A stretch of 64,000 bases of DNA from NCBI GenBank assembly GCA_040218145.1, contig JAVJQK010000104.1, positions 1 through 64,000 of the forward strand. The letters run 5' to 3'. The notes beneath the pieces were generated by a model that was not told the DNA's origin, ran no database searches, and saw only the letters and a list, made by a program, of their open reading frames with translations. The DNA comes from Sandaracinaceae bacterium (lineage in GTDB: Bacteria; Myxococcota_A; Polyangia; Polyangiales; Sandaracinaceae). The stretch's first letter is position 1. Each line of letters begins with the position of its first letter. The translations under genes were made by a program, and so were the position numbers. This document shows, in pieces, positions 35,826 through 45,475 of the stretch.

Positions 35826-36110
35826 GAGCCCCCCAAGGCAAGTCCGCGTGCGACGAGCCGTGACTCGACCCCACGGCTCCCCACGCGAAGCCCTCCTCCG
35901 CGGACCACTACCCGCACCTACACGGGCCCACGCCACCCACCCCCCCGGCGCCCCGGACGCGAACAAGTCAACGAGTCAACCTAGCGTCCCCAAGGCCAGA
36001 ACGACGCCGATCACGACGTCGGGGCCCTCCCGTCACCCGGTCGAGCCGTTGCAGGAAACTGGACGGGGGGTGCTTGGGTGGTGCACCCCCTTGGCTACCA
36101 GGAGGCACCC
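35826..36110. other. Spacer after the repeat blocks
   Basis: 285 bp with no gene that I can support. It includes AACAAGTCAACGAGTCAACC near 35962, similar to AACAAGTCAACAAGTAAAC near 29053. The AGGAGG at its right end belongs to the next gene. Confidence 0.35.
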
Positions 36111-36608
36111 ATGCAGATGGAACGAACCCGGCTCTACGTCGACGGCGTGCGGGCTCCGCTCAAGGCCGACGTGACGCGACGACGCCAGGATGGACTGGTC
36201 GTATCGCAGTCGCTTCCTTTCCTCCGGCTCGACACACCAGTCACCGAGCACGGGCGGCGGGCGCGGATCTCTCGAGTGGCGATCGCGATGGACGGCGACG
36301 TGCCGCGGCTGCTGCTGGAGCTGAGCCACGACGAGGACGCCACCAGCACCGCCTTGAGCCCTCCGACCGGCGACGACACGAGCGACGACACCATCGCCGA
36401 ATTCACGCCCGGCGTGAGCATGCGCCCGGCGCGGACCGATGGCACGGTGCCCTACGAGTTCCAGACCGAGGCTCCCGGCACACGCGAGGTGGTGCTCAGT
36501 GACCCGCCGCCCGCGCTCCCCGCTCCTCGGCCCACCCTCGCAGCGCGCCTCTGGCGCACGTTCCTGGGGCTCGCGCTGCTCCTCGTCGGTCGCCCTCAGG
36601 CGTCCTGA
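36111..36608 (+). CDS. Small hypothetical protein
   Basis: 165 residues. The ATG at 36111 is preceded by a perfect AGGAGG at 5-nt spacing, which decides the start over a longer frame at 36078. The first 80 residues are beta-rich ([40 protein letters not shown]). The middle is acidic and disordered. The last 20 are hydrophobic ([15 protein letters not shown]), possibly a tail anchor. I recognise no family. Its 3' end overlaps the converging GGDEF-EAL gene by 13 nt. Confidence 0.65.
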   Translation: MQMERTRLYVDGVRAPLKADVTRRRQDGLVVSQSLPFLRLDTPVTEHGRRARISRVAIAMDGDVPRLLLELSHDEDATSTALSPPTGDDTSDDTIAEFTPGVSMRPARTDGTVPYEFQTEAPGTREVVLSDPPPALPAPRPTLAARLWRTFLGLALLLVGRPQAS

Positions 36609-38833
36609 TCGCCGAAGCCTCGCGCCCAGACGACGAAGTCCTCGGGGCACATCGGGCGGCCGAAGAAGAAGCCCTGGACCTCGTCGCAGCCCTGCTCTCG
36701 AAGGAACGCGAGCTGCTCTTCGGTCTCGACGCCCTCGGCCACGATGGTGGCCCCGAGCGCGTGCCCCAGCGCGATGACCGCGCCCGTGATGGCCGCGCTC
36801 GTGTTCTTCTCGCAGACCTGTGAGACGAAGGAGCGGTCGATCTTGATGACGTCGATGGGGAAGCTCGCGAGGTAGCTGAGCGAGCTGTAGCCGGTGCCGA
36901 AGTCGTCGACCGTGATGAGCACCCCGGCCTCCTCGAACTGCTCGAGCAAGGAGCGGTGCTGGTCGGTGCGGTCGAGGATCGTCCGCTCGGTGATCTCCAG
37001 CTCGAGCCGCTCCGGCGCCAGGCCGCTCTGCGCGAGCGCGTCCTTCACCACGTCGACGAACTCCGGCACGAGCTGCACGGGCGCGACGTTGACGGAGATG
37101 GTCAGGGGCATGCCCGCGTCGGCCCAGGACTTCGCCTCGAGGCACGCGCGGCGCAGCACGCGCTCGCCGAGCGGGAGGACCAGCCCGGTGTCCTCCGCGA
37201 CGGGGATGAACTCGCCGGGCGAGATGAAGCCCTCCTCCGGATGCCGCCAGCGCACGAGCGCCTCGGCGCCCACGACCACGTCTCCGCTGCCCCCTTCGAG
37301 CCCCACTCGCGGCTGGTAGAACACGGTCAAGGCGTCCTGCTCGATGGCGAGGCGCAGCTCGCGCTCGATCCACGCGCGGCGTCGGGCCCGCTCGCTCAGC
37401 TCGTCGGTGAAGAAGCAGTAGCCATTCCGGCCGCTCGCCTTCGCGTGATAGAGGGCCGCGTCCGAGTGGCGGACCAGCGTCTCGTGGTCGTCGCCGTGCT
37501 CGGGGTAGACCGCGATGCCGATCGACGCGCTGACGTGATAGGCGGTGCCCTCGATCAGGTAGGGCTCGGCCACGAGCTCGATCAACCGCGACGCCACCAG
37601 CCCCGCGTCCTCGGGGGCGCGGATGTCGGTCAGCACGATCATGAACTCGTCGCCGCCGAGGCGCGCGACCTGGGAGTCGCCCGTGCGTCCCACCCAGTCG
37701 GTGGCGCGCAGGCCGCCCATCAGCCGCTCCGCGGTCTGCTTCAGCAGCTCATCGCCCACGCCGTGGCCGCCCGCGTCGTTGACCTGCTTGAAGCGGTCGA
37801 GGTCGATGGAGAGCACGGCGAGCGGCTTGTTGGTGCGCTTGGCGCCGAAGAGCATGCGGCCGGCCAGCGACTCGATGTAGCGGCGGTTGGCCAGGCCGGT
37901 CAGGTGGTCGAAGTTCGCGAGCCGCGTGATGCGGTCCTGGGCCGCGAGCAGCTCGGAGGTCTCCTGGGCGAGGGCGGCGTGCGCCTGCTCCAGCTCGGCC
38001 TGCGCACGGCGGCGCTCCGTGATGTCGCGGAGGATCGTCGCGGTCAGCTCGCGGCCCTCCACGTCGGCCTTCGCGATCTCCACGTGCCGGATCGCGTCGC
38101 CCACCCGGAGGGTCAGCTCCCCTCGCCGGGCGGTGGCGCCCCAGCCCGGGACCCGCGCCTCGAGCGCGTCGCCAGGCGCGATGGGGCTCAGCAGGCGAGA
38201 CGCGGCGGGGTTGAGCTGCTCGACCCGCCCCGCGCGATCGCAGACGACGACCGCGTCGGCGAGGTTCGAGAGGATCGCGTCGAGGCGGCGCTCGCGGTCG
38301 ACCACCGCGGCTCGGAGGCGCTTGCGCTCCTTGACGTCGGGCGTCGGCTCGGCGCGCAGGACGACGGCGTGGCAGACGTGCCCGTCCATCGTCAGAGGGA
38401 GTGAGGCCGCGAGCGGCAGCGCGGGGCCGTGAAGCTGTCCCTCCGCGTAGAGAGGGAGGCCGAGCTCGAGCTCGATCTGGTGGCCGGACTGGCTCATCAG
38501 CGTCTTGGCCGCGCCCGCCACGACGTTCGCCAGCTCGCAGAGCAGCTCCCGGCTCGCGTCGGGGGAGCCGTCCTCCGGATCGAGGAGGTGCGCCATCCAC
38601 GCGGCGTCGCTCCGGGACGCCATCACGCCCACCATGTAGCTGTGCCCGTCGCACGCCATGGAGAGATAGGCGCCCGGCAGGTCGCGCGGTGGCTGCGGCT
38701 CACCCTCGGTCGGCGCAGGCAACCCGAACATCGGCGCGGTGTCGGCGAACGCGCGGACCACTGCGCGGAGCCAGGCCGACAGATCGGCGTGGGACCCACG
38801 CGCCATCGACTCCACATGGGCGGCGGCTTCCAT
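36596..38833 (-). CDS. CheX-like / PAS / GGDEF / EAL cyclic-di-GMP protein
   Basis: 745 residues, no membrane segment. Residues about 10-165 resemble a CheX/CheC-type phosphatase domain ([18 protein letters not shown] carries the conserved E..N pair). A PAS domain follows (about 180-290), then a short coiled coil (about 285-325). The GGDEF domain (about 330-490) has an intact GGDEF at 393-397; the EAL domain (about 505-740) has an intact EAL at 524-526 plus [13 protein letters not shown] and EGVETEEQL. Both diguanylate cyclase and phosphodiesterase activities are chemically possible; the net direction cannot be read from sequence. CheX-like fused to c-di-GMP domains suggests input from phospho-Asp signalling. 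Confidence 0.9.
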   Translation of the reverse strand: MEAAAHVESMARGSHADLSAWLRAVVRAFADTAPMFGLPAPTEGEPQPPRDLPGAYLSMACDGHSYMVGVMASRSDAAWMAHLLDPEDGSPDASRELLCELANVVAGAAKTLMSQSGHQIELELGLPLYAEGQLHGPALPLAASLPLTMDGHVCHAVVLRAEPTPDVKERKRLRAAVVDRERRLDAILSNLADAVVVCDRAGRVEQLNPAASRLLSPIAPGDALEARVPGWGATARRGELTLRVGDAIRHVEIAKADVEGRELTATILRDITERRRAQAELEQAHAALAQETSELLAAQDRITRLANFDHLTGLANRRYIESLAGRMLFGAKRTNKPLAVLSIDLDRFKQVNDAGGHGVGDELLKQTAERLMGGLRATDWVGRTGDSQVARLGGDEFMIVLTDIRAPEDAGLVASRLIELVAEPYLIEGTAYHVSASIGIAVYPEHGDDHETLVRHSDAALYHAKASGRNGYCFFTDELSERARRRAWIERELRLAIEQDALTVFYQPRVGLEGGSGDVVVGAEALVRWRHPEEGFISPGEFIPVAEDTGLVLPLGERVLRRACLEAKSWADAGMPLTISVNVAPVQLVPEFVDVVKDALAQSGLAPERLELEITERTILDRTDQHRSLLEQFEEAGVLITVDDFGTGYSSLSYLASFPIDVIKIDRSFVSQVCEKNTSAAITGAVIALGHALGATIVAEGVETEEQLAFLREQGCDEVQGFFFGRPMCPEDFVVWARGFGDQDA

Positions 38834-38919
38834 CTCGGCCCCAGAACGGCGGACCGCGCCCAGGCTTTACTCCGAGCCGCCGGGGGGCTCGACGTGCGTA
38901 GCGGGTCCCGTGGTACGGT

Positions 38920-39888
38920 ATGAATGAAACGATGCTTGGACTACCGCACGGCACCCGCCTCCTGGGGTTGCTCACCTTGGCCCTCGTCTCGTCCCTCGCG
39001 GCGACCACGAGCGCACAGGACGAGCCGCCCGCCGCTTCGTTGCTCCGAACGTCGACCGCCGAGGGCGTGCGCGGCGGCTACGGAGGCGCGATCGACCGGA
39101 TCGTGCGGACCCGGCTCGACTCGCTCGACGTGGTGCGCATCCGCGGCAGCGTCGCGCTCGACGTCTCCGAGGTGCAGCTCGCGCTCGGCTGCGTGGGGGA
39201 GACCCCCGAGTGCCTCGGGCAGGTCGCCGAGCAGCTGAGCGTGGACGTCCTGCTCCTGCCGAACCTCGACCGCGCGGGCGACGAGCTGATCCTGAGCGTG
39301 GCGGCGTTCCGCGTCTCGAGCGGCGACCTGACCCGGGTGGTCCGACGCGCGAGCGGGGACGACGCCGAGACCCAGCTCCTCGACGCGGTGGACGGCCTCC
39401 TGCGCGAGCTCTTCGGGCTGCCTCCGGTCGAGCCGGACGAGGCCCGGGAGCAGGGCGACGGGCACGGCGACGGTCACGGCGACGGGGTGGGAGACGGCGA
39501 GATCGCGCCCGACCTGACGCCTCCCCCGGCGGAGCCGGCCATCGCGGGGCCGGCGATCGTCATGGGCGTGGGCGTGGCGGCGATGATCGGCGGCGTGGTG
39601 ACGGGCGTGCTCTTCCTCGACGAGGAGGAGGGATACCGTGAGGTGCCGCAGTCGGCGGCCGACGTCGCCGACCGCGACGCGCACCGCGAGAGCGCCGAGA
39701 CGCTCGCGCTGACCACCAACATCTTGTTCATCGCGGGCGGCGCCGTCGCCGCCGCGGGCGTCGTCTGGCTCGTGGTGGAGCTGGCCGGCGGTGGCGGTAG
39801 TGGGGAATCAGAGACCGTGCTCGCTCCCTGGGTGGGTCCGCAGACCGCGGGCCTCTCCCTGTCCGGGAGCCTTCCGGAGATCCGATGA
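38920..39888 (+). CDS. Exported or membrane protein, unknown
   Basis: 322 residues. A signal peptide (LLGLLTLALVSSLAATTSAQ) is followed by a globular alpha/beta region (45-175), a short Gly/Asp/His linker (GDGHGDGHGDGVGDG), and two hydrophobic segments (GPAIVMGVGVAAMIGGVVTG and ILFIAGGAVAAAGVVWLVVE). The architecture is common in myxobacteria, but I cannot name the family. Start could be ATG 38920 or 38932. Its TGA overlaps the next gene's ATG (ATGA), so the two products are translationally coupled and may act together at the envelope. Confidence 0.65.
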   Translation: MNETMLGLPHGTRLLGLLTLALVSSLAATTSAQDEPPAASLLRTSTAEGVRGGYGGAIDRIVRTRLDSLDVVRIRGSVALDVSEVQLALGCVGETPECLGQVAEQLSVDVLLLPNLDRAGDELILSVAAFRVSSGDLTRVVRRASGDDAETQLLDAVDGLLRELFGLPPVEPDEAREQGDGHGDGHGDGVGDGEIAPDLTPPPAEPAIAGPAIVMGVGVAAMIGGVVTGVLFLDEEEGYREVPQSAADVADRDAHRESAETLALTTNILFIAGGAVAAAGVVWLVVELAGGGGSGESETVLAPWVGPQTAGLSLSGSLPEIR

Positions 39889-42182
39889 ATCGCGTCCTCG
39901 CTTGCTTCTCGTGCGCCCTCCTCCTCGGCGGGTGCTCCCTCGGGCTCGACGGCAACCCCGCCTACTGTGAAGACGACGGGGACTGTCTGGCCGGTCAGCG
40001 CTGTGAGCGCTTCGAAGGCCGCGAAGACGGCCTCTGCGTCGCCACGACCGTGATGGACGGAGGGCGCGACGGCGGCCCGCCGGACGACACCGGCGTGGAC
40101 GGCGGCCGCTGCGTCGACGGCGCCTCTTGCTACTCGGGGCCCGCGGGCACCGAGGGCGAAGGCGTGTGCGTCTCCGGCATGGTCGAGTGCGTGGACGGAG
40201 TGGCCTTCTGCCGCGACGAGGTCGTGCCCACCGCCGACGAGAGCTGCGACGGCGTGGACCAGGACTGCGACGGCGTGACCGACGAGGCGGCGCCCGAGAT
40301 GATGGCCTGCCCCATCGCGCAGCCGGGCGTGTGCGCGGCCGGCGTCTTCCGCTGCGTGGACGCCGAGTACCGCTGCCGACCGAGCGTCGAGGCGTCGCCC
40401 GAGATGTGCAACGGCCAGGACGATGACTGCGACGCGGTGGTCGACGAGGACGCGGACGCCGAGTGCTACGCGATGGCGCCGATGGGCTGCCGGCTCGAGG
40501 GCGGGCGCTTCGTCTGCACGGGGATCTGCGCGCCCGGGCGCGTCGCGTGCGAGGACGGCGCCGGCACCTGCATCGGGGAGCGCACGCCGGCCGCGATGGA
40601 CGGCTGCACGGCGAGCGGCACCGCGTTCGACAACGACTGCGACGGCATGATCGACGAGGACTGCGCCGAGGCGTGCAGCGACGGCGCGATGCGCGCTTGC
40701 TACACGGGGCGGTCGGCCGCGGCCGGGCGCGGCGAGTGCGCGCTGGGCACCCAGACGTGCAGCGGCGGGGCGTGGAGCACGTGCACCGGCTCGGTGCTGC
40801 CCGAGGACGAGACCTGCGCCAACCCGGGCGCGGACGACGACTGCAACGGCGAGGTCGACGACATCGAGGGCGAGGGCGAGGGCTGCCTCGACGAGATGGC
40901 GATGGGCGTGTGCCGGCGCGGCGCGCGCACCTGCGACATGGGCGTGCTCGAGTGCGTGACGCCGTCGGCGGCGCCGATGGAGGCCTGCGACGCGCGCGAC
41001 GACGACTGCGACGGCCTGGTCGACGAGGGCTTCGACTTCATGAACAGCGAGGACCACTGCGGGGGCTGCGGGCTGAGCTGCGGCCCGGCGCAGACCTGCT
41101 GCATGGGCGTCTGCACGGACACGGAGAGCGACGTGGCGGCGTGCGGGAGCTGCGGCAACGCATGCGGCGCGGGGCAGGGCTGCTGCGGCGGCGCCTGCCT
41201 CGACGTGCAGACCGACGCGATGAACTGCGGCGCTTGTGGCAACGTCTGCCCGGGCACCCAGGAGTGCTGCGGCGGCGCGTGCGTCGACACCCGGAGCGAC
41301 ACGGCGCACTGCGGGACGTGCGGCACGACGTGCAGCGGCGGCGACGACTGCTGCGACGGAGCCTGCGCGGCGCCGGCGAGCGCGGCGTGCACGGACTGCG
41401 CGGTGGACTGCCTCGGCGGCGAGGTCTGCTGCGCGCCGGTCTGCACCGACACGGGGGCGGATCCGGCCAACTGCGGCGGCTGCGGCATGGCCTGCGCGAT
41501 GGGCGAGGCGTGCTGCGGGAGCAGCTGCGCCGACACCGACATCGACGCGGCCAACTGCGGCACCTGCGGCAACGCCTGCAGCGGCGCGAGCGACACGTGC
41601 TGCGACGGCGGCTGCACCGACATCGACACCGACACGATGAACTGCGGCGGCTGTGGCGTGGCCTGCGGCGCCGACCAGACCTGCTGCGGCGGGGCGTGCG
41701 TGGATCTCGACGCCGACCCGGCGAACTGCGGCGGCTGCGGGACGACCTGCCCCGCGACCCGCGACAACTGCAGCGAGGGCGTCTGCTGCTTCCCGTCCGA
41801 GACGTACTGCGCGGGCGCGATGCGCTGCGTCGACACGGCCAACGACGAGGATCACTGCGGCGCGTGCGGCAACGCCTGCGGCGCCGGCCAGCGCTGCTGT
41901 GGCGGCGCGTGCGTCAACCCGCAGATCGACGAGATGAACTGCGGCACCTGCGGCAACGCCTGCGCCGGGTCGAACACGTGCTGCTCGGGCAACTGCTTCG
42001 ACCTCGCGGAGAGCGAGACCCACTGCGGCGCGTGCGGCAACAGCTGCGGCTCGGGCGAGACCTGCTGCGGAACCTACTGCGCGGATCTCGAGAGAGACCG
42101 CAGCGACTGCGGGATGTGCGGCAACTCTTGCCCGGGGCTCCAGGTCTGCTGCAGCGGTAGCTGCCGCTCGGTCTGTATCTGA
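39885..42182 (+). CDS. MopE-like / Stig1-like Cys-rich lipoprotein
   Basis: 765 residues. Lipobox LLLGGC at about 13-18. Residues about 110-385 contain MopE-type metal-binding motifs, several copies of CDGxDxDCDGxxDE (CDGVDQDCDGVTDE, CNGQDDDCDAVVDE, CDARDDDCDGLVDE). Residues about 390-765 are roughly a dozen tandem Stig1-like Cys units of about 30-33 residues, built on CGxCGxxC...CCxGxC. The Cys count is very high, implying a rod of disulfide-linked repeats outside the cell. MopE motifs bind copper in the characterised protein; the use here is unknown. Translationally coupled to the preceding exported protein. Confidence 0.85.
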   Translation: MNRVLACFSCALLLGGCSLGLDGNPAYCEDDGDCLAGQRCERFEGREDGLCVATTVMDGGRDGGPPDDTGVDGGRCVDGASCYSGPAGTEGEGVCVSGMVECVDGVAFCRDEVVPTADESCDGVDQDCDGVTDEAAPEMMACPIAQPGVCAAGVFRCVDAEYRCRPSVEASPEMCNGQDDDCDAVVDEDADAECYAMAPMGCRLEGGRFVCTGICAPGRVACEDGAGTCIGERTPAAMDGCTASGTAFDNDCDGMIDEDCAEACSDGAMRACYTGRSAAAGRGECALGTQTCSGGAWSTCTGSVLPEDETCANPGADDDCNGEVDDIEGEGEGCLDEMAMGVCRRGARTCDMGVLECVTPSAAPMEACDARDDDCDGLVDEGFDFMNSEDHCGGCGLSCGPAQTCCMGVCTDTESDVAACGSCGNACGAGQGCCGGACLDVQTDAMNCGACGNVCPGTQECCGGACVDTRSDTAHCGTCGTTCSGGDDCCDGACAAPASAACTDCAVDCLGGEVCCAPVCTDTGADPANCGGCGMACAMGEACCGSSCADTDIDAANCGTCGNACSGASDTCCDGGCTDIDTDTMNCGGCGVACGADQTCCGGACVDLDADPANCGGCGTTCPATRDNCSEGVCCFPSETYCAGAMRCVDTANDEDHCGACGNACGAGQRCCGGACVNPQIDEMNCGTCGNACAGSNTCCSGNCFDLAESETHCGACGNSCGSGETCCGTYCADLERDRSDCGMCGNSCPGLQVCCSGSCRSVCI

Positions 42183-42257
42183 GCCCGACTCGGGATTCGG
42201 GTATGGGGCGGCTCGGCCGCTTCCTGCTATCCTTTGCCCGTCCACGCGGTGTGGAAG

Positions 42258-43958
42258 ATGGTTGCCCGTCCTACCGAACCCGAAATGCCCCAGACCACGC
42301 GTCTGGATTCGGCCGATGCCTCGGAGCCGTACGAGTCCGGGACCGGTCCGTCGCGCCCGGACAGCGGGCTCGTGGGCCGCGTGCTCGGCGGGCGCTACCG
42401 CATCCTGAGGGAGATGGCGCGCGGCGGGCTCGGGCGCGTCTACGAGGCGCGGCACGTGGAGCTGGAGCGGCGCGTCGCGATCAAGGTCCTCTCGGAGGAG
42501 GTCGCGCGCAACGCAGAGGCTATCAAGCGGTTCCAGCGCGAGGCGCAGACCGCGAGCCAGATCGGGCACCCGAACATCATCGACGTGCACGACCTCGGCC
42601 GGACGGACCAGGGCGCGCCGTTCCTCGCGATGGAGCTGCTCGACGGCGAGGACCTCGACGACCATCTCGGCCGGGGCGAGCGGCTGGCGCCACAGCGCGT
42701 GATCGAGCTGCTGCGGCCGGTGGCGAGCGCGCTCGACGCGGTGCACGCGCGCGGCATCGTCCACCGGGACGTCAAGCCGGCCAACATCTTCCTGGCCGAG
42801 CGCGTCGACGGCAGCGTCGAGGTGAAGCTGCTCGACTTCGGGCTCGCCGCCTTCCAGGAGAACAGCGACCGGCTCACGCAGCTCGGGAGCGTGGTCGGCA
42901 CCCCGCACTACATGCCGCCCGAGGCGGCGGAGGGGGAGCTGAGCGGCCCGCAGGGAGACGTCTACTCGCTGGCCGCCGTCGCCTACGAGTGCCTGTGCGG
43001 CAAGCTCCCCTTCGACGCCGAGCAGTCCACCGGGGTGCTCGTGAAGAAGGTGGCGCGCGCGGCCCCGCGCATGTCCGAGCGGACCGGCGAGGCCTTCCCG
43101 ACCGAGGTCGAAGACGAGCTGGCCCGCGCGCTCGACCGCAACCCCGAGATGCGCCACGACACGTGCCTCGCGCTCATCGACGCCCTCGAGGCCGCGATCG
43201 AGGCGGGCGACTGGGCAGGCGCCGCGGCGGCCGGGCCCTCCCCCGCCGCGCCGAGCGCGTCACCCGACATCGTCGAGTCGGGCGCGTACGAGCGCATCCC
43301 CACCCACAAGCCCGTCGGGCTCACCATGGGCGTGGCGCTGGTGGCCCTGCTCGCGGCCGGCGGCGCCACGTGGGCGCTGACTCGCGGCGCGGACGGCGCG
43401 GCGGACGACACGCCCGAGAGCGCGGCCCAGGACACGGCCGACGACACGGCGGAGGACAGCGCCGAGACGGAGCAGACCGTCGAGACGACCGCGCCGGACG
43501 ACCCGGCCCTGGAGGAGACGACCGAGGAGACCGCGGAGACCGACGGGCCCGAGCAGCAGGCGCAGGCCACCCGCCCCGCGCGCCGCAGCCCGAGCCGGGG
43601 TCGCAGAGGGCCGCGTCCGGCGACGGTCGAGACCGCTCCCGAGACGCAGCCCGAGCCTCGCGAGACGCAGCCGCGAGCGGAGGAGCCGCCCGCCGCGGAC
43701 ACCGCGCGGGCCACGCAGCTCGCCAGGCAGGCCGGCAGCGAGCTCATCCGGGGTCAGGTCGCGGCCGCGTCCCGACACGCCCGCCAGGCCACCATGGCCG
43801 ACCCCGCGCACGCGCCCGGCTGGCGTGTGCTCGGCATGGCGGAGCAGGAGCTGGGCCGGAACCCCGAGGCGGCGCGGGCCTACCGACGCTACCTCGCCCT
43901 CGACGGCACCTCGCCCGCCGCGGGCCAGGTCCGGCAGCGCCTGGGCCAGCTCGAGTAG
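42258..43958 (+). CDS. Membrane Ser/Thr protein kinase with periplasmic TPR
   Basis: About 566 residues from ATG 42258 (in-frame TTG 42234 and ATG 42285 are alternatives; none has a strong RBS). The kinase domain (about 40-300) is canonical: Lys76 in VAIKVL, HRDVKPANIF with Asp171, LLDFGLA with Asp193, GTPHYMPPEAAEGE. A single membrane segment lies at about 354-375 (LTMGVALVALLAAGGATWAL). An acidic Thr/Glu-rich linker follows, then a Pro/Arg stretch, and a C-terminal TPR pair (about 480-566; EAARAYRRYLAL). It is a clear paralogue of the kinase at 45476, and the two bracket an FHA-sigma54 activator. Confidence 0.9.
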   Translation: MVARPTEPEMPQTTRLDSADASEPYESGTGPSRPDSGLVGRVLGGRYRILREMARGGLGRVYEARHVELERRVAIKVLSEEVARNAEAIKRFQREAQTASQIGHPNIIDVHDLGRTDQGAPFLAMELLDGEDLDDHLGRGERLAPQRVIELLRPVASALDAVHARGIVHRDVKPANIFLAERVDGSVEVKLLDFGLAAFQENSDRLTQLGSVVGTPHYMPPEAAEGELSGPQGDVYSLAAVAYECLCGKLPFDAEQSTGVLVKKVARAAPRMSERTGEAFPTEVEDELARALDRNPEMRHDTCLALIDALEAAIEAGDWAGAAAAGPSPAAPSASPDIVESGAYERIPTHKPVGLTMGVALVALLAAGGATWALTRGADGAADDTPESAAQDTADDTAEDSAETEQTVETTAPDDPALEETTEETAETDGPEQQAQATRPARRSPSRGRRGPRPATVETAPETQPEPRETQPRAEEPPAADTARATQLARQAGSELIRGQVAAASRHARQATMADPAHAPGWRVLGMAEQELGRNPEAARAYRRYLALDGTSPAAGQVRQRLGQLE

Positions 43959-43973
43959 GCTTCGACGCGGCTG

Positions 43974-45305
43974 CTACCGCAGCCCGTTGCGGCGCAGCAA
44001 CGAGAACAGGTAGCTGCGATCGAGCCCCGCGTCGCGCGCGGCCTGGGAGACGTTCCCGTCGGCGCGGCTGAGCAGGTTGTCGAGATAGAAGCGCTCGAAC
44101 TCGCCCAGCGCGCGCTTGCGCGCCTGCTTGTAGGGGAGCGTCAGCATGGCCGCGTCGTAGGTGCTCGGCGTCGCGGCGCCTTCTTCTCCGGGCGGGGCCG
44201 CCATGACGTCGACCGGGGGCAGCGCCCCGAGGGCCAGCGTGGCGTCGACCAGGTTGCGGAGCTCGCGCACGTTCCCGGGCCAGCGATGCGACTCGAGCTC
44301 CGCGAGATCGGCCTCGGTGAAGAGCGAGGCCACGTCGCCTTCGTAGCTGCGCTCCTCGAGGAAGTGGTCGATGAGCACCTGGACGTCGCCCGCGCGCTCG
44401 CGCAGGGGCGGCAGCTCCAGCCTCAGCACCGCCAGCCGGTAGTAGAGATCGAGCCGGAAGTCGCCCGAGTTCACCTCGGCGCGGAGGTCGCGGTTGGTCG
44501 CGGCGACCACCCGGACGTCGACCGGCACCTCGGTCTGGCCGCCCACGCGGCGGAAGGTGCGGCGCTCGAGCGCGCCGAGCAGCACGGGCTGGAGCTCTCG
44601 GGGGAGCTCGCCGATCTCGTCGAGGAAGAGGGTCCCGCCGTGCGCCTGCTCCAGCGCGCCCACCCGCTGACGCTCCGCGCCCGTGAACGCGCCCTTCTCG
44701 TGCCCGAAGAGCTCGCTCGCCACGAGCGTCGGGGCGAGCGCGCCGCAGTCGACGGTGACGAAGGGCTCCTCGTTGCGCTTGCTCGACTCGTGGACCGCGC
44801 GTGCCACGAGCTCCTTGCCCGTGCCCGACTCCCCCACGAGCAGCACCGACGCGTCCGCGCGCGCGGCCCGCTTCACCCAGGCCATCACGCGGCGCATGAC
44901 CGGGCTCGCGCCGACGAGCGGCCCGAGCCGATCGGTGTCGTGCACCTCGACGTCGATGGGGTTGCCGTCCCGGACCATCAGCCGGGTGCGCCCGAGGGCC
45001 AGCGTCGTGTCGGGCGCGACCACCGCGCGGCCCAGCCGCGCCGGGCCGACGTAGGTCCCGTTGGTCGAGCCCTGATCGACCACCTCGATGCCGTCGCTCG
45101 TCCGGCGCAGCTCGAGGTGATACCGGCTGACCGTCTCGTCCCCGAGGATCAGATCGTTCCCCTGCGCGGTCCCGACGGTGAGCCGCTCGCGCTCGCCCCA
45201 GACGGAGCGGCCCGCGTCCGTCCCCTCGGTCACGTCGACGCGCAGCGTCTGCACCGCCGCGGCGGCCTGACTCTCTCCCCACTTCCGTGTTCGTCGGTCC
45301 GACAC
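43974..45305 (-). CDS. FHA-domain sigma54-dependent activator
   Basis: 443 residues from the GTG at 45305; a longer frame reaches 45392. The N-terminal FHA domain (about 20-110) keeps the phosphothreonine-binding residues: GTAQGNDLILGDETVSRYH and VVDQGSTNGTYV. The AAA+ domain (about 135-365) has Walker A GESGTGKE (about 158-165), the sigma54-contact loop GAFTGA (205-210), and LFLDEIGELP. A Fis-type HTH ends the protein (GNVSQAARDAGLDRSYLFSL). FHA activators of this kind in myxobacteria are switched by phosphothreonine made by Ser/Thr kinases, and one such kinase lies on each side. Target promoters are not visible, but the dyad upstream may be one. Confidence 0.9.
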   Translation of the reverse strand: MSDRRTRKWGESQAAAAVQTLRVDVTEGTDAGRSVWGERERLTVGTAQGNDLILGDETVSRYHLELRRTSDGIEVVDQGSTNGTYVGPARLGRAVVAPDTTLALGRTRLMVRDGNPIDVEVHDTDRLGPLVGASPVMRRVMAWVKRAARADASVLLVGESGTGKELVARAVHESSKRNEEPFVTVDCGALAPTLVASELFGHEKGAFTGAERQRVGALEQAHGGTLFLDEIGELPRELQPVLLGALERRTFRRVGGQTEVPVDVRVVAATNRDLRAEVNSGDFRLDLYYRLAVLRLELPPLRERAGDVQVLIDHFLEERSYEGDVASLFTEADLAELESHRWPGNVRELRNLVDATLALGALPPVDVMAAPPGEEGAATPSTYDAAMLTLPYKQARKRALGEFERFYLDNLLSRADGNVSQAARDAGLDRSYLFSLLRRNGLR

Positions 45306-45352
45306 CACCGCCCGACAGTACCGCGGATCGGACGACGATGCGTGGGGAGTTG

Positions 45353-45373
45353 CTGTGGGCATGGACCCCACAG
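45353..45373. promoter_or_regulatory. 21-bp dyad between divergent activator and kinase
   Basis: CTGTGGG (45353-45359) and CCCACAG (45367-45373) form a perfect 7-bp inverted repeat with a 7-nt spacer; another GTGGG follows at 45376-45380. It lies in the divergent intergenic region, so it could control either gene. Confidence 0.5.
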
Positions 45374-45475
45374 ATGTGGGCGCGATCTCCACGGGAGGCC
45401 CTGCGTGCAGGCGCGCACGACCCTCGGAACGGTGCTTGCGTAGTTAATGCGATGATGGTCGCGGAGGCAATGCCG

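Noticed and set aside
36051..36060. Third copy of the shared upstream element (CAGGAAACT near 36052)
   Set aside because: Only nine bases match, and the orientation does not point at a nearby start.
35476..36174. Ser-Asp repeat (Sdr-like) adhesin
   Set aside because: Only the hexamer polymer is present; there is no signal peptide, ligand domain or anchor.
39474..43157. 1227-codon frame antisense to the MopE-like and kinase genes
   Set aside because: Ala/Arg/His-rich shadow; both genes beneath it have strong domain evidence.
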